NCBI GenBank assembly: GCA_018417955.1
Contig: JACTVC010000026.1
Coordinates: forward strand, 1 to 64,000
Source of the DNA: Laccaria trichodermophora
Lineage: Eukaryota; Basidiomycota; Agaricomycetes; Agaricales; Hydnangiaceae
DNA: 64,000 nt
Reading direction: 5' to 3'
The notes beneath the pieces are model-generated. The model was given only the letters and a program-made list of their open reading frames with translations, was not told where the DNA came from and searched no databases. How positions within the stretch are numbered: the first letter of the stretch is position 1; each line of letters begins with the position of its first letter. This document shows, piece after piece, positions 33,001-45,600 of this stretch. A program made the position numbers and the translations under genes.

Positions 33001-34323
33001 ACCCTTCTTTTTTCTCTATATGAAAACACAAAGGATTTTGATGGCTGACAAATTCAGCTTTATCTTACTAAGCAGTTCACACCCTCGAGCCGCATGAGCG
33101 GCGTTTGCTGGATTCAACATGCGTACCAGGGGGTCCAGGGGGGCTTCCCCCGTCAAGCTGTGATACGGGTCTAAAGCTTGTACAAACAAATAGGTGCCGT
33201 TGATTACTAAGCGTCTGATCAGCCGCGATGATCCATCAGTCATTTTTCTTTTCCAACTTGCAATGGCCTCCATCGATAGGATTGTGTCAGAACGTATACA
33301 TATCTATCGATCAGCGTGAGTACTTATTGGTGTTGACGTTCAATCAGATTTTCAGGTCATCCGTATTCCAGAATGTGTAGGGGCGGCAATTCACGAGGCT
33401 CGAAAAGAGGGTACTTAATCCCCGAACCCTCCGATTTGATGAAATGGCTATAATTCATCTTCGGATACTTTGTTGAGCGGTAGAAATAAGAAAAAAAACA
33501 AGCTTGAAGCTAAGTAGTCCAACCACAGAACTCTGCATGTATACTCTTCTGACGATCCTGCTTTTATACCTTCCAGATTTGTTGGTGGGTCTGTCCATCA
33601 CGATTACCGCAGGATTACCTGCTAAATCGACGAAATTCCATGCCCCCTCCCGATTATCAAACTCCTCTACAAGGGAAATGGCAATCAATCAGGGAGTAAA
33701 ATTGGACCAAGAGCGGACCTCGTCGTTTGCAAGGCCTCTTCTCCTCCTAAGCGCTCGAGCACCACCTCCTAGAGTGTAGACTGTGCACATTTTGACACCC
33801 GTTTCTCATCAGAACCTTGCCTCGTGTCCCTATATATTCACACCAATCATCCAAGAGCCAGCTGACCGATTCTGACATACCCAACTTGGTAAGCTGTTCG
33901 CTTGACTTGATGACCTTGACCCATCGCATTCATCATCCCACTCCTTCGTACCATATCAATTCGAATTCTCAAATCTTTCCTTTCTCCATCACTTCTTGCG
34001 AAGTTATCTATCTGTCGAAAGGAACAACCTTCTATTTGCGTTTTTACGTTTATAGCGTGTTTGAAGTCTTGAGCAATGGAGACCCGCGCCGCGCCCGCCC
34101 CACCCATTTGAAGCATCAGCACTCGACGCCTATCAACCTCCTGTCTCTCTTAAACAAGCTTCTCCTTGCTATCATCGCTGTTATCACAGCCCAACATGAC
34201 CCAGAGTCAATGTGATCAGCCACATGTGTTTTTCGACTCGTTGTGAGTCTGTCCGCACCGATTCGTTACATCGATAAGTACTGAGATGACACGCAAACGT
34301 GTAGGACTTCATTTCCGTCTGGC
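33001..34323. other. Transition from repeat island to gene; promoter side of Sfp1-like gene
   Basis: Composition returns to normal after about 33.1 kb. The minus strand at about 33.68-33.46 kb has a coding-like stretch (EFDNREGAWNFVDLAGNPAV) preceded by a cttgtag acceptor-like site. It overlaps a plus-strand open frame, and neither could be assigned to a family. Confidence 0.4.
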
Positions 34324-35904
34324 ATGTCAAAACAGTTCTTTCCCGATAGCCGCTCTCTTACTTATTTATCTCTAGGTCAACAGTTTCTCGATCCATCCAC
34401 GTCGTCCCCATCTACTCTTTTGAATATCAATATCATGGACTCGGACACACATAGTCATACTGGCTCGGTCAGTAATTTTGATCGTATATCGCTGCTTGAA
34501 CGTTCAATTGTGAGTTTCCTTGCCATTCAGATCTGCTGTGCACAAGTATCAAGTAATGACTCGATTGCGCTTACTTGTTTTCCTAGTTTTCCAACTTCCT
34601 CTGCTGCGGACTTCACCTCGCCGACTTGCATGCTCTCTTGGACCATTTTGAAGAAGATCATATCGTCGTAGTCAACCCGAACGGGAGGCGTGTCTACGCT
34701 CCTGGTGGCTTGTCGTCAGTCGCTCTTCACCCCCGCTCACGCACATTGGCGACTACATCGCCTTCATCATCTCCTTCGTCGCCCACGACGTCTCTCTCAA
34801 TTTCTCCACCCTCTCCACCATCCTCCATCATACCACCTACGCCTCTTTCTCCGAAATCCTCAATAGCCGTTCCTGGGAATAAGGACAGGGAAAGTCAACT
34901 GAGTAAGCCATGCATCCCGATTGTTTACACGCCGTTTATGGCATCCGCATTGGGTGACCCACCCGAGACGACAGGCACCTTTTCCGCCCTAGAACCAGAC
35001 TTTGACATACCTCACCACATTGCCTGCTATCCGGACGGGATTTCGGAGTCGCCATGTAACGCCGATCTTGATGATGCAGCACTTTCTGACGCTGGCGCGC
35101 TCGATTTAGTGACCAACACTACCCCGACATACCTACTTGACACTAGCAATGATGAATTCGTCAAACAACTCCTTTCGAAGAGGAGGAGCTCGGTTCCTTT
35201 CTTCAAAAGCGTTATCGGGCGTCGATCCCCAACGCCGCGAGTCGATTCGAATTTCGGGGAGGGTAGCGACGTTGGATTGAAACTTGCTCTGAAGATAGCG
35301 TCTCCGATTACGAAGAAGAAATATAGAATCCGTGTAGGCAGTCAAGGGATTAGCAAAAAGAGGGAGAAGACCTATCGTTGTCCGGTAAAGTGACGGTGAA
35401 ATTATCCTCACGACGAAACATGCTCAATCTTGTTCTAAGGAGCCTCGATGTAGCAAGGTAAATGATGCTTCTCAATCTCACTGTTGTTAAATTTGCTCAT
35501 AATTGATAGTCATATCTCAACCCAAACGGCCTTAAGTACCACCTTGAAAAGGGGACTTGTAAGATAAATGGCGCGTCGGATATCAATACCCCTTTATCAC
35601 TGGCACCCGTCGACGTCATCGACAATCCCGGCGCTCCTCAAGGTAAGGCGAATCGCAGGCTGGATTAAGTCAAAACTCATTTCCGTCGGGAATACGTCTA
35701 GATCTCAACCGTCAGGGTCGACTGAACGATGACCCCCATTGGCAGAAGACTTCTTCTGACAGCGGAAATCGTCTCGGTGCCGTTTCTAATCCCCGCCACA
35801 CGATGCCAATTATTTCCCCAGTACCGATCCGCTATCGCGCTCCCCTCTGGTCAGGACATCAAAATCAACTTTTGAGATCCACCCTTGTGCAGTGTATCCA
35901 ATGA
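34324..35904 (+). CDS. Sfp1-like C2H2 zinc-finger protein
   Basis: Five exons: 34324-34509, 34587-35384, 35440-35457, 35510 to about 35642, and a last exon to the stop at 35902-35904. The N-terminus has FDRISLLERSI and then FCCGL-like FLCCGLHLADLHALLDHFEE, a degenerate finger with a Cys pair and spaced histidines, as in yeast Sfp1. A Ser/Pro-rich middle follows. The second finger is YRCPEPRCSKSYLNPNGLKY followed by HLEKGTC, assembled across an 18-nt exon. Sfp1 relatives regulate ribosome-biogenesis and growth genes in the nucleus; that role is inferred from family. Two in-frame ATGs are possible, 34324 and 34435. The latter (MDSDTHSHTGS) resembles the compact start expected of the family. Confidence 0.72.
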
Positions 35905-38900
35905 TGAGGGTTGTTTGATCAGGTATTGATTCTCACTTTCTGATACGCCCTATTCCCTTTGGACATGGTACTCCCAATGCGGATTCCTCATTGCCCTTTA
36001 CGTACCATTCGACGTCGTGTACTTATCTCCCTTTCCCACCTCATTCTCGTGGTTTTGTCGTGCAAAGAGTGCTCACTATTTCCCCCTTTTCAGATATATA
36101 CTTGTTTTTCTTGAATTCTACTCTCTCGTTGAGCCGGTCTTTCTTCGCCTCGGTGAACAGCGTTATGTCCAACCTGACCCAAGCTGCATATCTCCACTAT
36201 TGCTATCACGGCATTATCGCGCCTAACTTCAAACTTCTGACATCCCGGACTTCGACCAAAGACAATGCCCGATGGCACGAACCCTTGTATCCTCTCTGCC
36301 TGCTTATTCTCCAATCCGTCCTTTTCGCTGTGCGGGACTCGTGATTTTTTGCTCGCCCATCGGACCTTATTCGAAAAGTAATGCAATGGGCTCCTTTTCC
36401 CAATCGCCCCCCTTTGCATCATTTGCACAGACCAATTGGCACTCTCTTCGAGAAGTTACTTCATGTCTGGGACTACCATCATCATACAATTATTCATCAA
36501 CGTTTCCTCACTTTCTCTGTTTGTAGGCCTTCTTTCCACGCCACTGTCATGTTTTGCAGATCTGTCTGACCGTAAATCTATTGAGGCACAATATGTATCG
36601 ATTCAACAGGGTCTGCATTATAAACGATAATCATATGCGCAATCCAGGTGATTTTCCCAACCTTCAAGAGTCTACTTCGTCTATTTTGGCCACCAGTCCG
36701 GATATCGCTGCGTAGTGCCTTCACTCACCATGCGTCGTTTATTCAAAATGTGCTCTGTCACTTGATTTCTTGAAATCTTCCCTACTTCCTTGTTAGGCGC
36801 ATATCGCGATTGAACAACCTCTGGAGAACTTAAATTTCGATCAGGTTGAAGAGGATACGTAATACTTCACATGTCCCAACCCCTTGCTTTAATACGTTTA
36901 CCAGTCAGTTACCTGGAACTCTAGAATTCATGATGCGACATTTTCATTTCATAGTGACAAGGTGGGTCATCGGACCGTCCGCGGGCATCCATGATAAGAT
37001 CTCCATGTCAATCGATATGGCGCTCTGTTCACGTGCGCTCCTGATTGGTATGCGTCGGGAATATCAATGGCAAATATATCCTTCTTTTTCTGTAGTTTTG
37101 GAGTTGTGATCAACTTGGCGATGTCGATGACGGGTGATAAGATTGAGATGCGATGATGAGTCTCCGAATTTTAGATAACATCTGGTTGACAGCGGGCGCG
37201 TTTGAATATCCTCAGGAGGGCCATGAGTCGGTTTGGTTTACTACTACCGAAAAAGGAAGAGAATTCGCCAGAGAAGGTGAGGAGGACAACACGCGCGATT
37301 TCCGTGACCTTCTTCAGCGTCCAGTTCTACGATAATGGATCGAACACCCAAAGAGATTAATTACCTCGATTTTTTATCCCAGAAAGCATCATCATTTGTT
37401 ATTGCTCACGATTGCCTGCGCGGTGAATAAGTTCAAGGCCCTTCTGGGACAAATCCAAAAAAGGCACGAAAATACATTGCGATATATATTCAGTCTGACA
37501 AAGGACGGGAGAATTTGAGATAAAGGGTTGCACGAGTTCCGGATCCAGCTCACGGTCTTGATAACGATAGCATGGGAAACAGGTGCGTCTCAGTGTTATC
37601 TTTGTGCGTACTTACAGCGTTGCTTCAGCGAGGCTCACACGCGCATGACGGTCCGCTAAAGGTCTCCACTTTCAGACGCGCTTGGGTTGTGAATACCAGT
37701 TGGAACTATAAAATTAATACAGGGCCGCTGGAGCAGTGGTACTTTGAATAATGATTAGACGCCAATCGCCCTGACTTGATTGTCTTCCTCCCAGGCCCCA
37801 ACCCTACCTGGGACGAGAGCAGATATGCGCTCCAGACGTGCCATGTCCCCAGACTCGGAGTGTAATTGAAAACTTGGGCATACTAATACCTCTGACGCAC
37901 CTGACATGTTACTGAGCGAAGAGGCTTTCCGCCGCTTTTCCTTCTTCCTACTCCGGTGCACAAATTAACAATGGGATTTTCAGCGTGTTAATCTGAAAAG
38001 CGCTGGAAAATAAGAAGTGATGGCGTAGTAGAGAACACTAGGATGTAATTTATTTTAGAAATGCAGAAACAGAAGGACAATTCACAATCAGATCTACAAA
38101 GGAATTCTCAAATCCCTCTCAACAGAGGCGCCACCGCGCCCACGCCATTGTTGAGTGTGGGGTACAGCTTGGAGTGCACGCGAAACATTGCCCAATATTA
38201 TTATCTTGAGGAAGTCCGACACTTTTTCTTTTCAGGAGCATTCTGATTATATTTAAAAAATCTCATCTTGGGAAAGGCATAGGATTTTTTGAAAATCCGG
38301 GCCAAGAACTTTGCTTTGCCTTTACTCAGCTGGTAAAGGGTAAACAAAAGCTTAAATATTCAAAGCATTTCCAAGTTTGTAATATGGTAGTAAAAGTAAG
38401 ACCTTCAAGAAAAATTAAGAGGAAAGCCGAAGCAAAGGAATCCTTTGTTTTCAGGCGCGATGCGGAATTGATACAAGGGGCGGGAAAGAATGAGAACAGA
38501 CTCTTTATTCGGACGATGCCGCACAAAAGGCAAGGTGTGGGGGATCCATTCAACTATTCCTTGGATTTTACGAGCGGGGATATTCAAAATTTTCGACTGA
38601 CTTTCTTCGTTGTGGAAAGGGAAATTTTTAATTACAAGAAAGACTATTACCCTGCGTAATTATTATCCTGTCCTCACAATGTTCCAGCCCAGAAAAAGTA
38701 TCGGACTTGTTCTGGCTATCCCGCTTTGGGATATTACGCTATGTTTCTCGTGATGATAGAATCACATTAGAGAACGGAAGAATGATTTGCCTCAAGAGAG
38801 AAAAAGCTACCATCGGAAAGAATCATTCGCCGACAGGGACATGCCGTTCCTCGACACGGATACAATTTCAATCTTTCGACGTTGACAAACGAGCGGATAG

Positions 38901-40200
38901 GGATGTCGTGAAGATTGCTGAAAACCACAAATGTCCCGAAGATTCGAGTGTGCTAGTGACCCGTTCATCGAAAAATTCTTTTTTGAGCTCCGGGGACATA
39001 AGATGAATCGACAAGCCGTATGTACATGTAAGTAACATCTCTCTGAGAAGGCCTAATAATTACCATCGATCCCACAACCGAGGAACGGGATTTTTAAGAA
39101 CGAATCGAAGCCAGAAAACAACGGAAGAACATTTCATAATCCGCTTCCGCGTACCTGTGTCTAAATTTAAACAGCGCAGCAAGTCGCGCGGACGTCGCTT
39201 ACCTGCGTATAGTACACCTTGAAAATCCCGAGGAACAGGGACGGCAAGCGAACACTTGCGAAGACACCCCCTTCGAAATTCCGTAAAAAGCGAAGTCCGC
39301 AATAGATTTTCTTTGGAGTGAGATACATTGGAGAGGGGAGGACGGGGCCTATACAGGCCTATACATGGATCAATAACTTCAGCGCTGTTTAGCGTTTCTT
39401 GACGGGTTTGCTGCGGTCTCTGTAATGAACTCATCCGAGCATCGGACCCATTCTTTCTTGTGTCAATTCGCTGCACGCGGCAGTTGAAGCTTTAAGTATA
39501 TGTGAGTTGTTTTGTCGGAACGCTGCTGTGATTGTGATCTGACAATTTTAGAAAAAGAACGACAGGCATGAACTTTTGAGCCCTTGAGCTCGAGATACGC
39601 ACACGACCGCAACGAACAATTCCCAAAACGGAGGCCTGGGGGTGCATACTGCACACCCGTGCATTCCCACGAATTACTTGGAGGCGCCGCTATAGATCAG
39701 TTTAGCGCCGGTAGATAATCCACCACTACTTGGTGAGACAACACACATGACACACGCTCTAGCCTCCTCTGACCGAGAATTCTCCGCAGGCCTTATTAAG
39801 GATTAAATGCTGAGTACTGAGTGCCGGAGCTATACGCACGCGCCAAGCCACATTTCGATTCACGAGCACAGTTGTGAGTTTTACCCTTGGAACCTTGAGT
39901 TGTGTAGAAGTGCTTCTAAACTTATGACTGACCAGGTTTGTGGGAACCCTCTAAAATAAGTTCCGTCATGTATGCACCTCTGAGACGCAGTCTTCGAAGA
40001 GGGTCCTGTTCTTGCATCCCGAAGCACGTGCGTCAGCGTCAACCATGGGGTCAAGGCCCAAGCGCTAAAGTTCCTGCTACGCCATGCTTTCGAGTTCCTT
40101 GCTTCAAGAAACCAGTCATAAATTCACGGCGTGTGCACTGAAGGTCTTGTGCGTCCCTGAAATGAATTAGCCTCCGTTACTTTAAGCTTACGTGCCTCAA
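35905..40200. other. Gene-poor region
   Basis: Many short open frames are present on both strands, but none shows a recognisable family, a consistent exon chain or a codon pattern like the neighbouring genes. The first few hundred bases may be the 3' untranslated region of the zinc-finger gene. Confidence 0.5.
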
Positions 40201-40214
40201 CTACCATGTGCCTC

Positions 40215-40265
40215 AACGCATTCCGTTAGCGCCACGACCACGACGCATTCCGTCAGCGCCACGAC
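40215..40265. repeat. Short tandem repeat, ~27-bp unit, two copies
   Basis: ACGCATTCCGTTAGCGCCAC and ACGCATTCCGTCAGCGCCAC occur in tandem about 27 bp apart, each followed by GAC. Confidence 0.7.
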
Positions 40266-40362
40266 GCACGAGTTCGCGCCTCCGTGGCTGCCTAGTATTC
40301 AACGCACGTACGCACGGCAATTTGGGGGTTCTCCCTCACTTTTTGGTGCGTAGTTAGTGCCT

Positions 40363-40940
40363 CCGAGGGGAGGAGGGAGGAAAGGGACGCTCTGGTCTGG
40401 AGGGTGTGTGTTGGTATCTTGCATTTTTGGGAACGGTTGTAACTTGTATTACTTCGACTTCGGATTGGTGCTCACCATGGGGTCACTCCCGATATGTCCT
40501 ATACGGTTGGAATGCTTGGTTTGGGTCCGAGGGAGGAGGGAGGAAAGGGACACTCTGGTCTGGAGTGTGTGTGTGTATCTCGGATTTCTGGCAAACGGTT
40601 GTAACTTGTCGAATTGGCGCTCACGAGTGCTAACGACATGCTTGAGTGTCTATGATCATGAACTTCGGTATCGGTTGTAAATTCCACATATCGTAAGTCG
40701 ATTAGTCACGCTGGTAAGTAGTCTCCACACCTTAACCATCCCAGAATGCTCTCCGGTCACCGTGGCCCTGTCGGAGTGCTTAGTTTGAATCCGAAGGGGG
40801 TGGGAGGAAAGGGACGCTCTGCCAGTCCGATAGAGGGTGAATCTTGCATTTTTGGGCAAGGTTCGAGTCGTAACTCGTATTTCGGATTGGTCTTCATCAT
40901 GGGGTCACTCCCAATATGTGCCATTCGCTTAGAGTGCTGA
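40363..40940. repeat. Degenerate repeat array, three copies of a ~160-bp unit
   Basis: Copies begin near 40363, 40526 and 40791. Shared landmarks are GGGAGGAAAGGGAC, CTTGCATTTTTGGG, GGTTGTAACTTGTA-like, and ATGGGGTCACTCCC. The second copy is shortened. A second shared phrase, GGTAAGTAGTCTCCACACCT, occurs at about 40711 and 40977. No coding content was recognised. Confidence 0.65.
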
Positions 40941-42667
40941 CGACACGGCTGAAGGGTAGTACATTCCCAGTACGTTGGTAAGTAGTCTCCACACCTTAAA
41001 CGCTACCATCATCAGAATGTACTGGCTTGGAAGTTCACGCGTCACGGTTGGAAGTTTGAATCCTCCTGATAGAACGGGGTCTTAGGGTTAGGTTCATGTG
41101 CTGCAAGTATCATCAGAAGTTGGTATTTGCCAAGTACGCCGCAACACTCACCATCGCAACTTTGTCTTGATCAATAATTGCCCTGTCTCCATCTATCTTT
41201 CCGTTCGCCAGGTTCGACATACAAAGTGGTTTGCTAGCGCTCCTAGACTCTCTTGATCTGCTGACCTAGCGCCGCGCCAGGCATGAATAACCAAGTATTG
41301 TCATTGCGAGTTTGGCAGTTGGCCATGATGCGTTGATGTTGTGAGGGCAAAAATGTGAGGTACTTGTTCCGCTGAAGAGTTGATTATAGTGGTCATTTGA
41401 AAGTTCACGCGTTCATGATCCCCACGTGACAAGCTCACAAAAAACCCAGTGATGAATGAATGGTTCACATCGCAGCGTAACCGTTTACTCTTGAGCGCTT
41501 CAAGGCCCACTGAATTCAAAATCCACATACGAGCTGAACCAGTACGAAAGTGGAAATTTCTTGGTGATCGATCCTCGGGACGGATCCAATCCGTGGTTAC
41601 TGGTTGTTGAGGTACATGAGGTACACCCGTTCCCGTTGCTCCCTTTAGAATCAGGTCTGGGGTACTTGTAACCTGAGATGACCCCGCGTTTTCGATTATT
41701 TATTGAGATAAACGAGGTGAATATGCTCTTCCGCAACCAATAAATCTCAAGCAAGGCAAACAACATGCGATCGTCGGCCTGAACGTATGTAAGTAGTAAG
41801 TATTATATTAGGCACACCATAGCTCACTTTAGTTCGCTGATGTCGCAATAACGGCCGCCATCATCGCCATCTATGTATGTTGCATCAACGTTCGAACACA
41901 GCACTTTACCTTGTGATCATATATGTTGGGGGAATGTGCTTGGGGTACGGAGGGACTTGAAACTTGGCACGGACTCCGGAGGCATTCTGCATCTCACTTC
42001 GGATTGTGAAGAGTTTGAAGGGTGAGCAAAGAAAGGCATTGCCCCACACTTCCCCGCAATTGTCACTGTGCGGCGTGCGCCCACCTCGGAGAAATGGTAA
42101 CTTGAATTGAGGCGGGGTGACAGGTTACATAAATTAGACGCCGTTCAAGACGCGTATGAGCGGGTGGGTTACTTGCGGATCAGGGGAGGCATGGCATGGT
42201 GTGCGGAGGCTGTAGGTAAACTGGAAACGAGAGCAATCCAGATGGTCAAGAGGTCGTACGATATCGATGAGGCAGGATTACTGCAAGGAGCTGTAGAGAA
42301 TCAAGTGACGATGAGAGTCAAGTGACCCGGTTCAACCTGAAGTGAACCTGATGGGTGTTAGGTAAGAAAGGTGTCAGGTGAGCAAGTCTATGTATACACA
42401 TGCTCGGGCCGAAAGAGCGGCGGGGTTTGTCCACTTTGACCACTTTCAGGCGTTTCTTTTTTCCTCGCGCTCTTTTCGCTTTTTTTTTTTTGGCTTCTGG
42501 GGTTGAGTCGACTCGAGTCCACTGCCATTGCGTTGGAGGACACACGACGATACAGAAGACAACTTCACACTCGGACCATACCATATCATCTGCATCATCA
42601 TCATCCATCCGTTGCACCCCGCACACACCCAACCTTGCTCGGACCTTTTGTTGACTTTGTCAATACT
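40941..42667. other. Intergenic; upstream of the DUF1752 gene
   Basis: No gene was recognised. Near 41079 a CTTAGGGTTAGGTT phrase resembles telomere sequence. A pyrimidine-rich stretch with 12 consecutive T lies near 42480, about 180 bp before the ATG of the next gene, and may be part of its promoter. Confidence 0.45.
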
Positions 42668-45600
42668 ATGCTCGTCGCTTTTCCAGCACCCGTTCTTTCT
42701 GTTACGGCGGACGCTGTTAGGGAGCTTGAAGGGAGTGAGGCACTGTCTGGCTTGTGGACGCGTGAGTTCCCCGTCTTTTCCCCTTCTTCTCTCCCCTCCC
42801 TTCCCCACCAAAATCTCCACTTCAACTCTCTAACATCTCTCACAGTATTCACCAAATGCAAAGAATCACTCAAAGACGGGCGACGACTTGAGAACATCTC
42901 CTGGAGGCTTTGGTATCGCGAATTGATGTTGGCCGGTCCACCATCAGAGAAGAAGAAGCATCCCGTCGAGAGAGATGGGGATGGAGATTATCGTCCGCCT
43001 ACGCCGACTTTGGACATGGATGAGAGGGCTTGTAAGTCCCCTTCTTTTCGTGCTCCTTGTACATATTGAACGAGATATACCATTATCAGCCCTGCCACCT
43101 ATACCCATACACCCGTCCATCCCACTCACCCGCAGGCCGTCCTCGATACGGAGATCCGGCTCCGTTAATCAAGGAACGTCGATGAGCGTTGGGAAGATTA
43201 TCTGTGACATGTTACCCCCGACATACAAGCCCTCTACTAGGAGCGGCATTGCGACCCTTTCCATATCGCCCTCGAACACAACAAGTGGTGCTCTTCCAGC
43301 TGCCAATATGGGTACTACGCCCGCTACCAACACCGCAGTATCTGAACCTCGTTCAGTCAGGTACAACCTTTCCATTCTACCCCTCCTTCCCCTTCCAGAA
43401 CCGACTACGACGAGGGAGGCAGTTATTTCGGCTGCTAAGTCGTTACCTACCCCTGCTATGGAGGATGTTAAGGGTGGTTATGTGTCTTCTGGGACGGTTG
43501 CAGAGTCGGCTACGACGGTTCCTTTGTCAGCAACAACGCCGTCTTTTGTGAATGAAGCTACTCTTGGACAGAGTGTCTACGCTGGCCCTCCGTCCCCGTC
43601 GTTATCGGATGTCTATGCGCACGCGCATCCCGGAGAAGCTCTTCCAATGCAACTACAACTTGCCTCTGCACAGTCCTCGTCAATCATGCCGGCTATGGCC
43701 TTGGTATCCCAACCACCTTCATCCACCTCTCCCTTGCCCTCGTCAACATCGACTCTATTCATCCCCTTACCTTTACCCCCCTCAATTCCACCACCATCAA
43801 CACAAATATCAATCCAAACCCCAACCCCACGCACACCGCCCCCACCAACGCTAGTCGTTGTTGACCCAACGCCGAACCCGACACCTCATCCTACGCCGCC
43901 TGCTACGCCTGCTCCTGTGCTTTTAGGTGCGGAGAGGAGGGTGAGTGGGCAGTATCTTACGTTGCCTGGACGGGCTGGGACGCCTCTGAGGGCTGTAGGT
44001 GGCGGTGAGCGGATGTCAGTGGTGGATGAACGCAAAGATGAGGTTGAGGGACGTATAGGCGAAGACGCGGTTGAAACACATGATAAAGACAGCAACAAAT
44101 CGTATCAACATCATCAGAAGTATAATTCGACTTCGTCGACTAGCTCACGCGCTTCTTCGTCTGTTTCGGTGGTGACGGGTACGACGGGGGTGACTAGTGC
44201 TAGTGCTAGTGAGGTTGATGTTGATGAACATCACGATACCAAGGTCGTTGATAAGGAGGAGTCTTTGTCTTTACAAGCAGGCGACTGTGCTTCACCTTTG
44301 CCAGCTACATCTTCACCCAAATCCACATCGACAAGCGCACATTCCCAATCCCAGTCGCATTCACATTTACGCTCACCCACCACCACCACCACTGCTACTA
44401 CCACGACAACAACAACCCGTGCCCGTGCCCTCCAACCCGCCCCATCCACAGCTATCACCCGCCGCGCAAGTAGCGGTGGTAGTCGGAGTCGGAGTAGACC
44501 CTCCTTATCCATTTCTGGCGCCTCCACTTCTGCCAAGAGTAAGAGTAGGAGTAGGAGTCGGGATGCAGGTCCTGGTGTGTTGGCTTTGGGTATGGGTATG
44601 ACGAAGAAAGTTGGAGGGGCAGGTGGAGGGAGGGGCAAGGTGGTTTTGAGGGGAAAGATTGCAGGTGGGAAGGGGTTAAGTCGGAAGGGTGTTGGGGAGG
44701 GGGAACAAGGACAAGGACAAGGACAAGGGGAAGAAGAAGAAGAAAGGGAAGAGAGGGAAGCGTTGAATGTTAGAGCTGAGAAAGAGTATTTGGCTAGGAT
44801 GAAGGCGATGGAGGTGCTCCAACAACAACAACAACAACAACGGGAGGGAGAACGGGAAAGAGAAAGAGAAAGAGAAAAGAGATCGGCGCTATTCAACATC
44901 GGCTCGAACTCTGATAACGGATCGAAGAGCGCCGGGAGCGGGTCTGATGCTTCTGGGTTGGTCGGCGGTGTTCAGGGTGCTTGTGGGGCTGCTTGGAAAG
45001 GCAAGGGCAAAGAGCGAGAGGGAGACACGGCGCACCAGAAGGAAATCGACGATTTTAGGGCGAAGCAGAAGGAGAGGGAGGAGGCTGTTGCTGCTAATCT
45101 GGCGCTTGCTGCTCAACAGCTTGCGAGGATGGGAAAACCTTTGTTGCCTGCACAGCTTGCGGCGCCTTTGTTGCCTCAGCAGCTTGCGGCGCCGCTCTTA
45201 CCCCAGCAGCAACGAAGGACTATCGTGCTTGCTACGAGCGAGTCGGATTATGAGACTGATTCGGATGAGGATGAGGACGGGTCGTGGTCTAGTGAGGAGA
45301 TGAGTGGTGATGAGGTTTGTGGTGTTTTTATTTTTGTTTCTTTTCTATTGAGGTAGCTGATCTCGTTCGTTATAGAATGGACATCAAGTCGAAGTGTCGA
45401 CGAAGCCTGTAGTACCTCCCCCTCCTCCTCCTGCCCCTGCCCCTGCCCCTGCCCCAGCACCACCCATCGTCCACCGCATCGCCCCCATCCAAAAAACAGT
45501 CTCCAACCAAACCAACACACGTACCAGACCCATCTCACGCGCCCAAATCCACCGCGCCCAAGCCCAAGCGAACACACAAGCTATAATGGAGAAAGCAGCA

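Noticed and set aside
38384..38659. Small gene (91 codons)
   Set aside because: No family resemblance, no splice or promoter support, and an overlapping antisense frame of similar length.
40711..41006. CRISPR-like array
   Set aside because: Repeats are few, long, unequal and diverged, in a eukaryotic chromosome; ordinary degenerate repeats explain them.
41079..41095. Second interstitial telomere site
   Set aside because: Only about two degenerate units; easily explained by chance.
44231..44899. Long minus-strand open frame as a separate gene
   Set aside because: It is the shadow of the low-complexity region of the DUF1752/DUF3295 gene; its composition mirrors the Ser/Arg/Gln-rich repeats.
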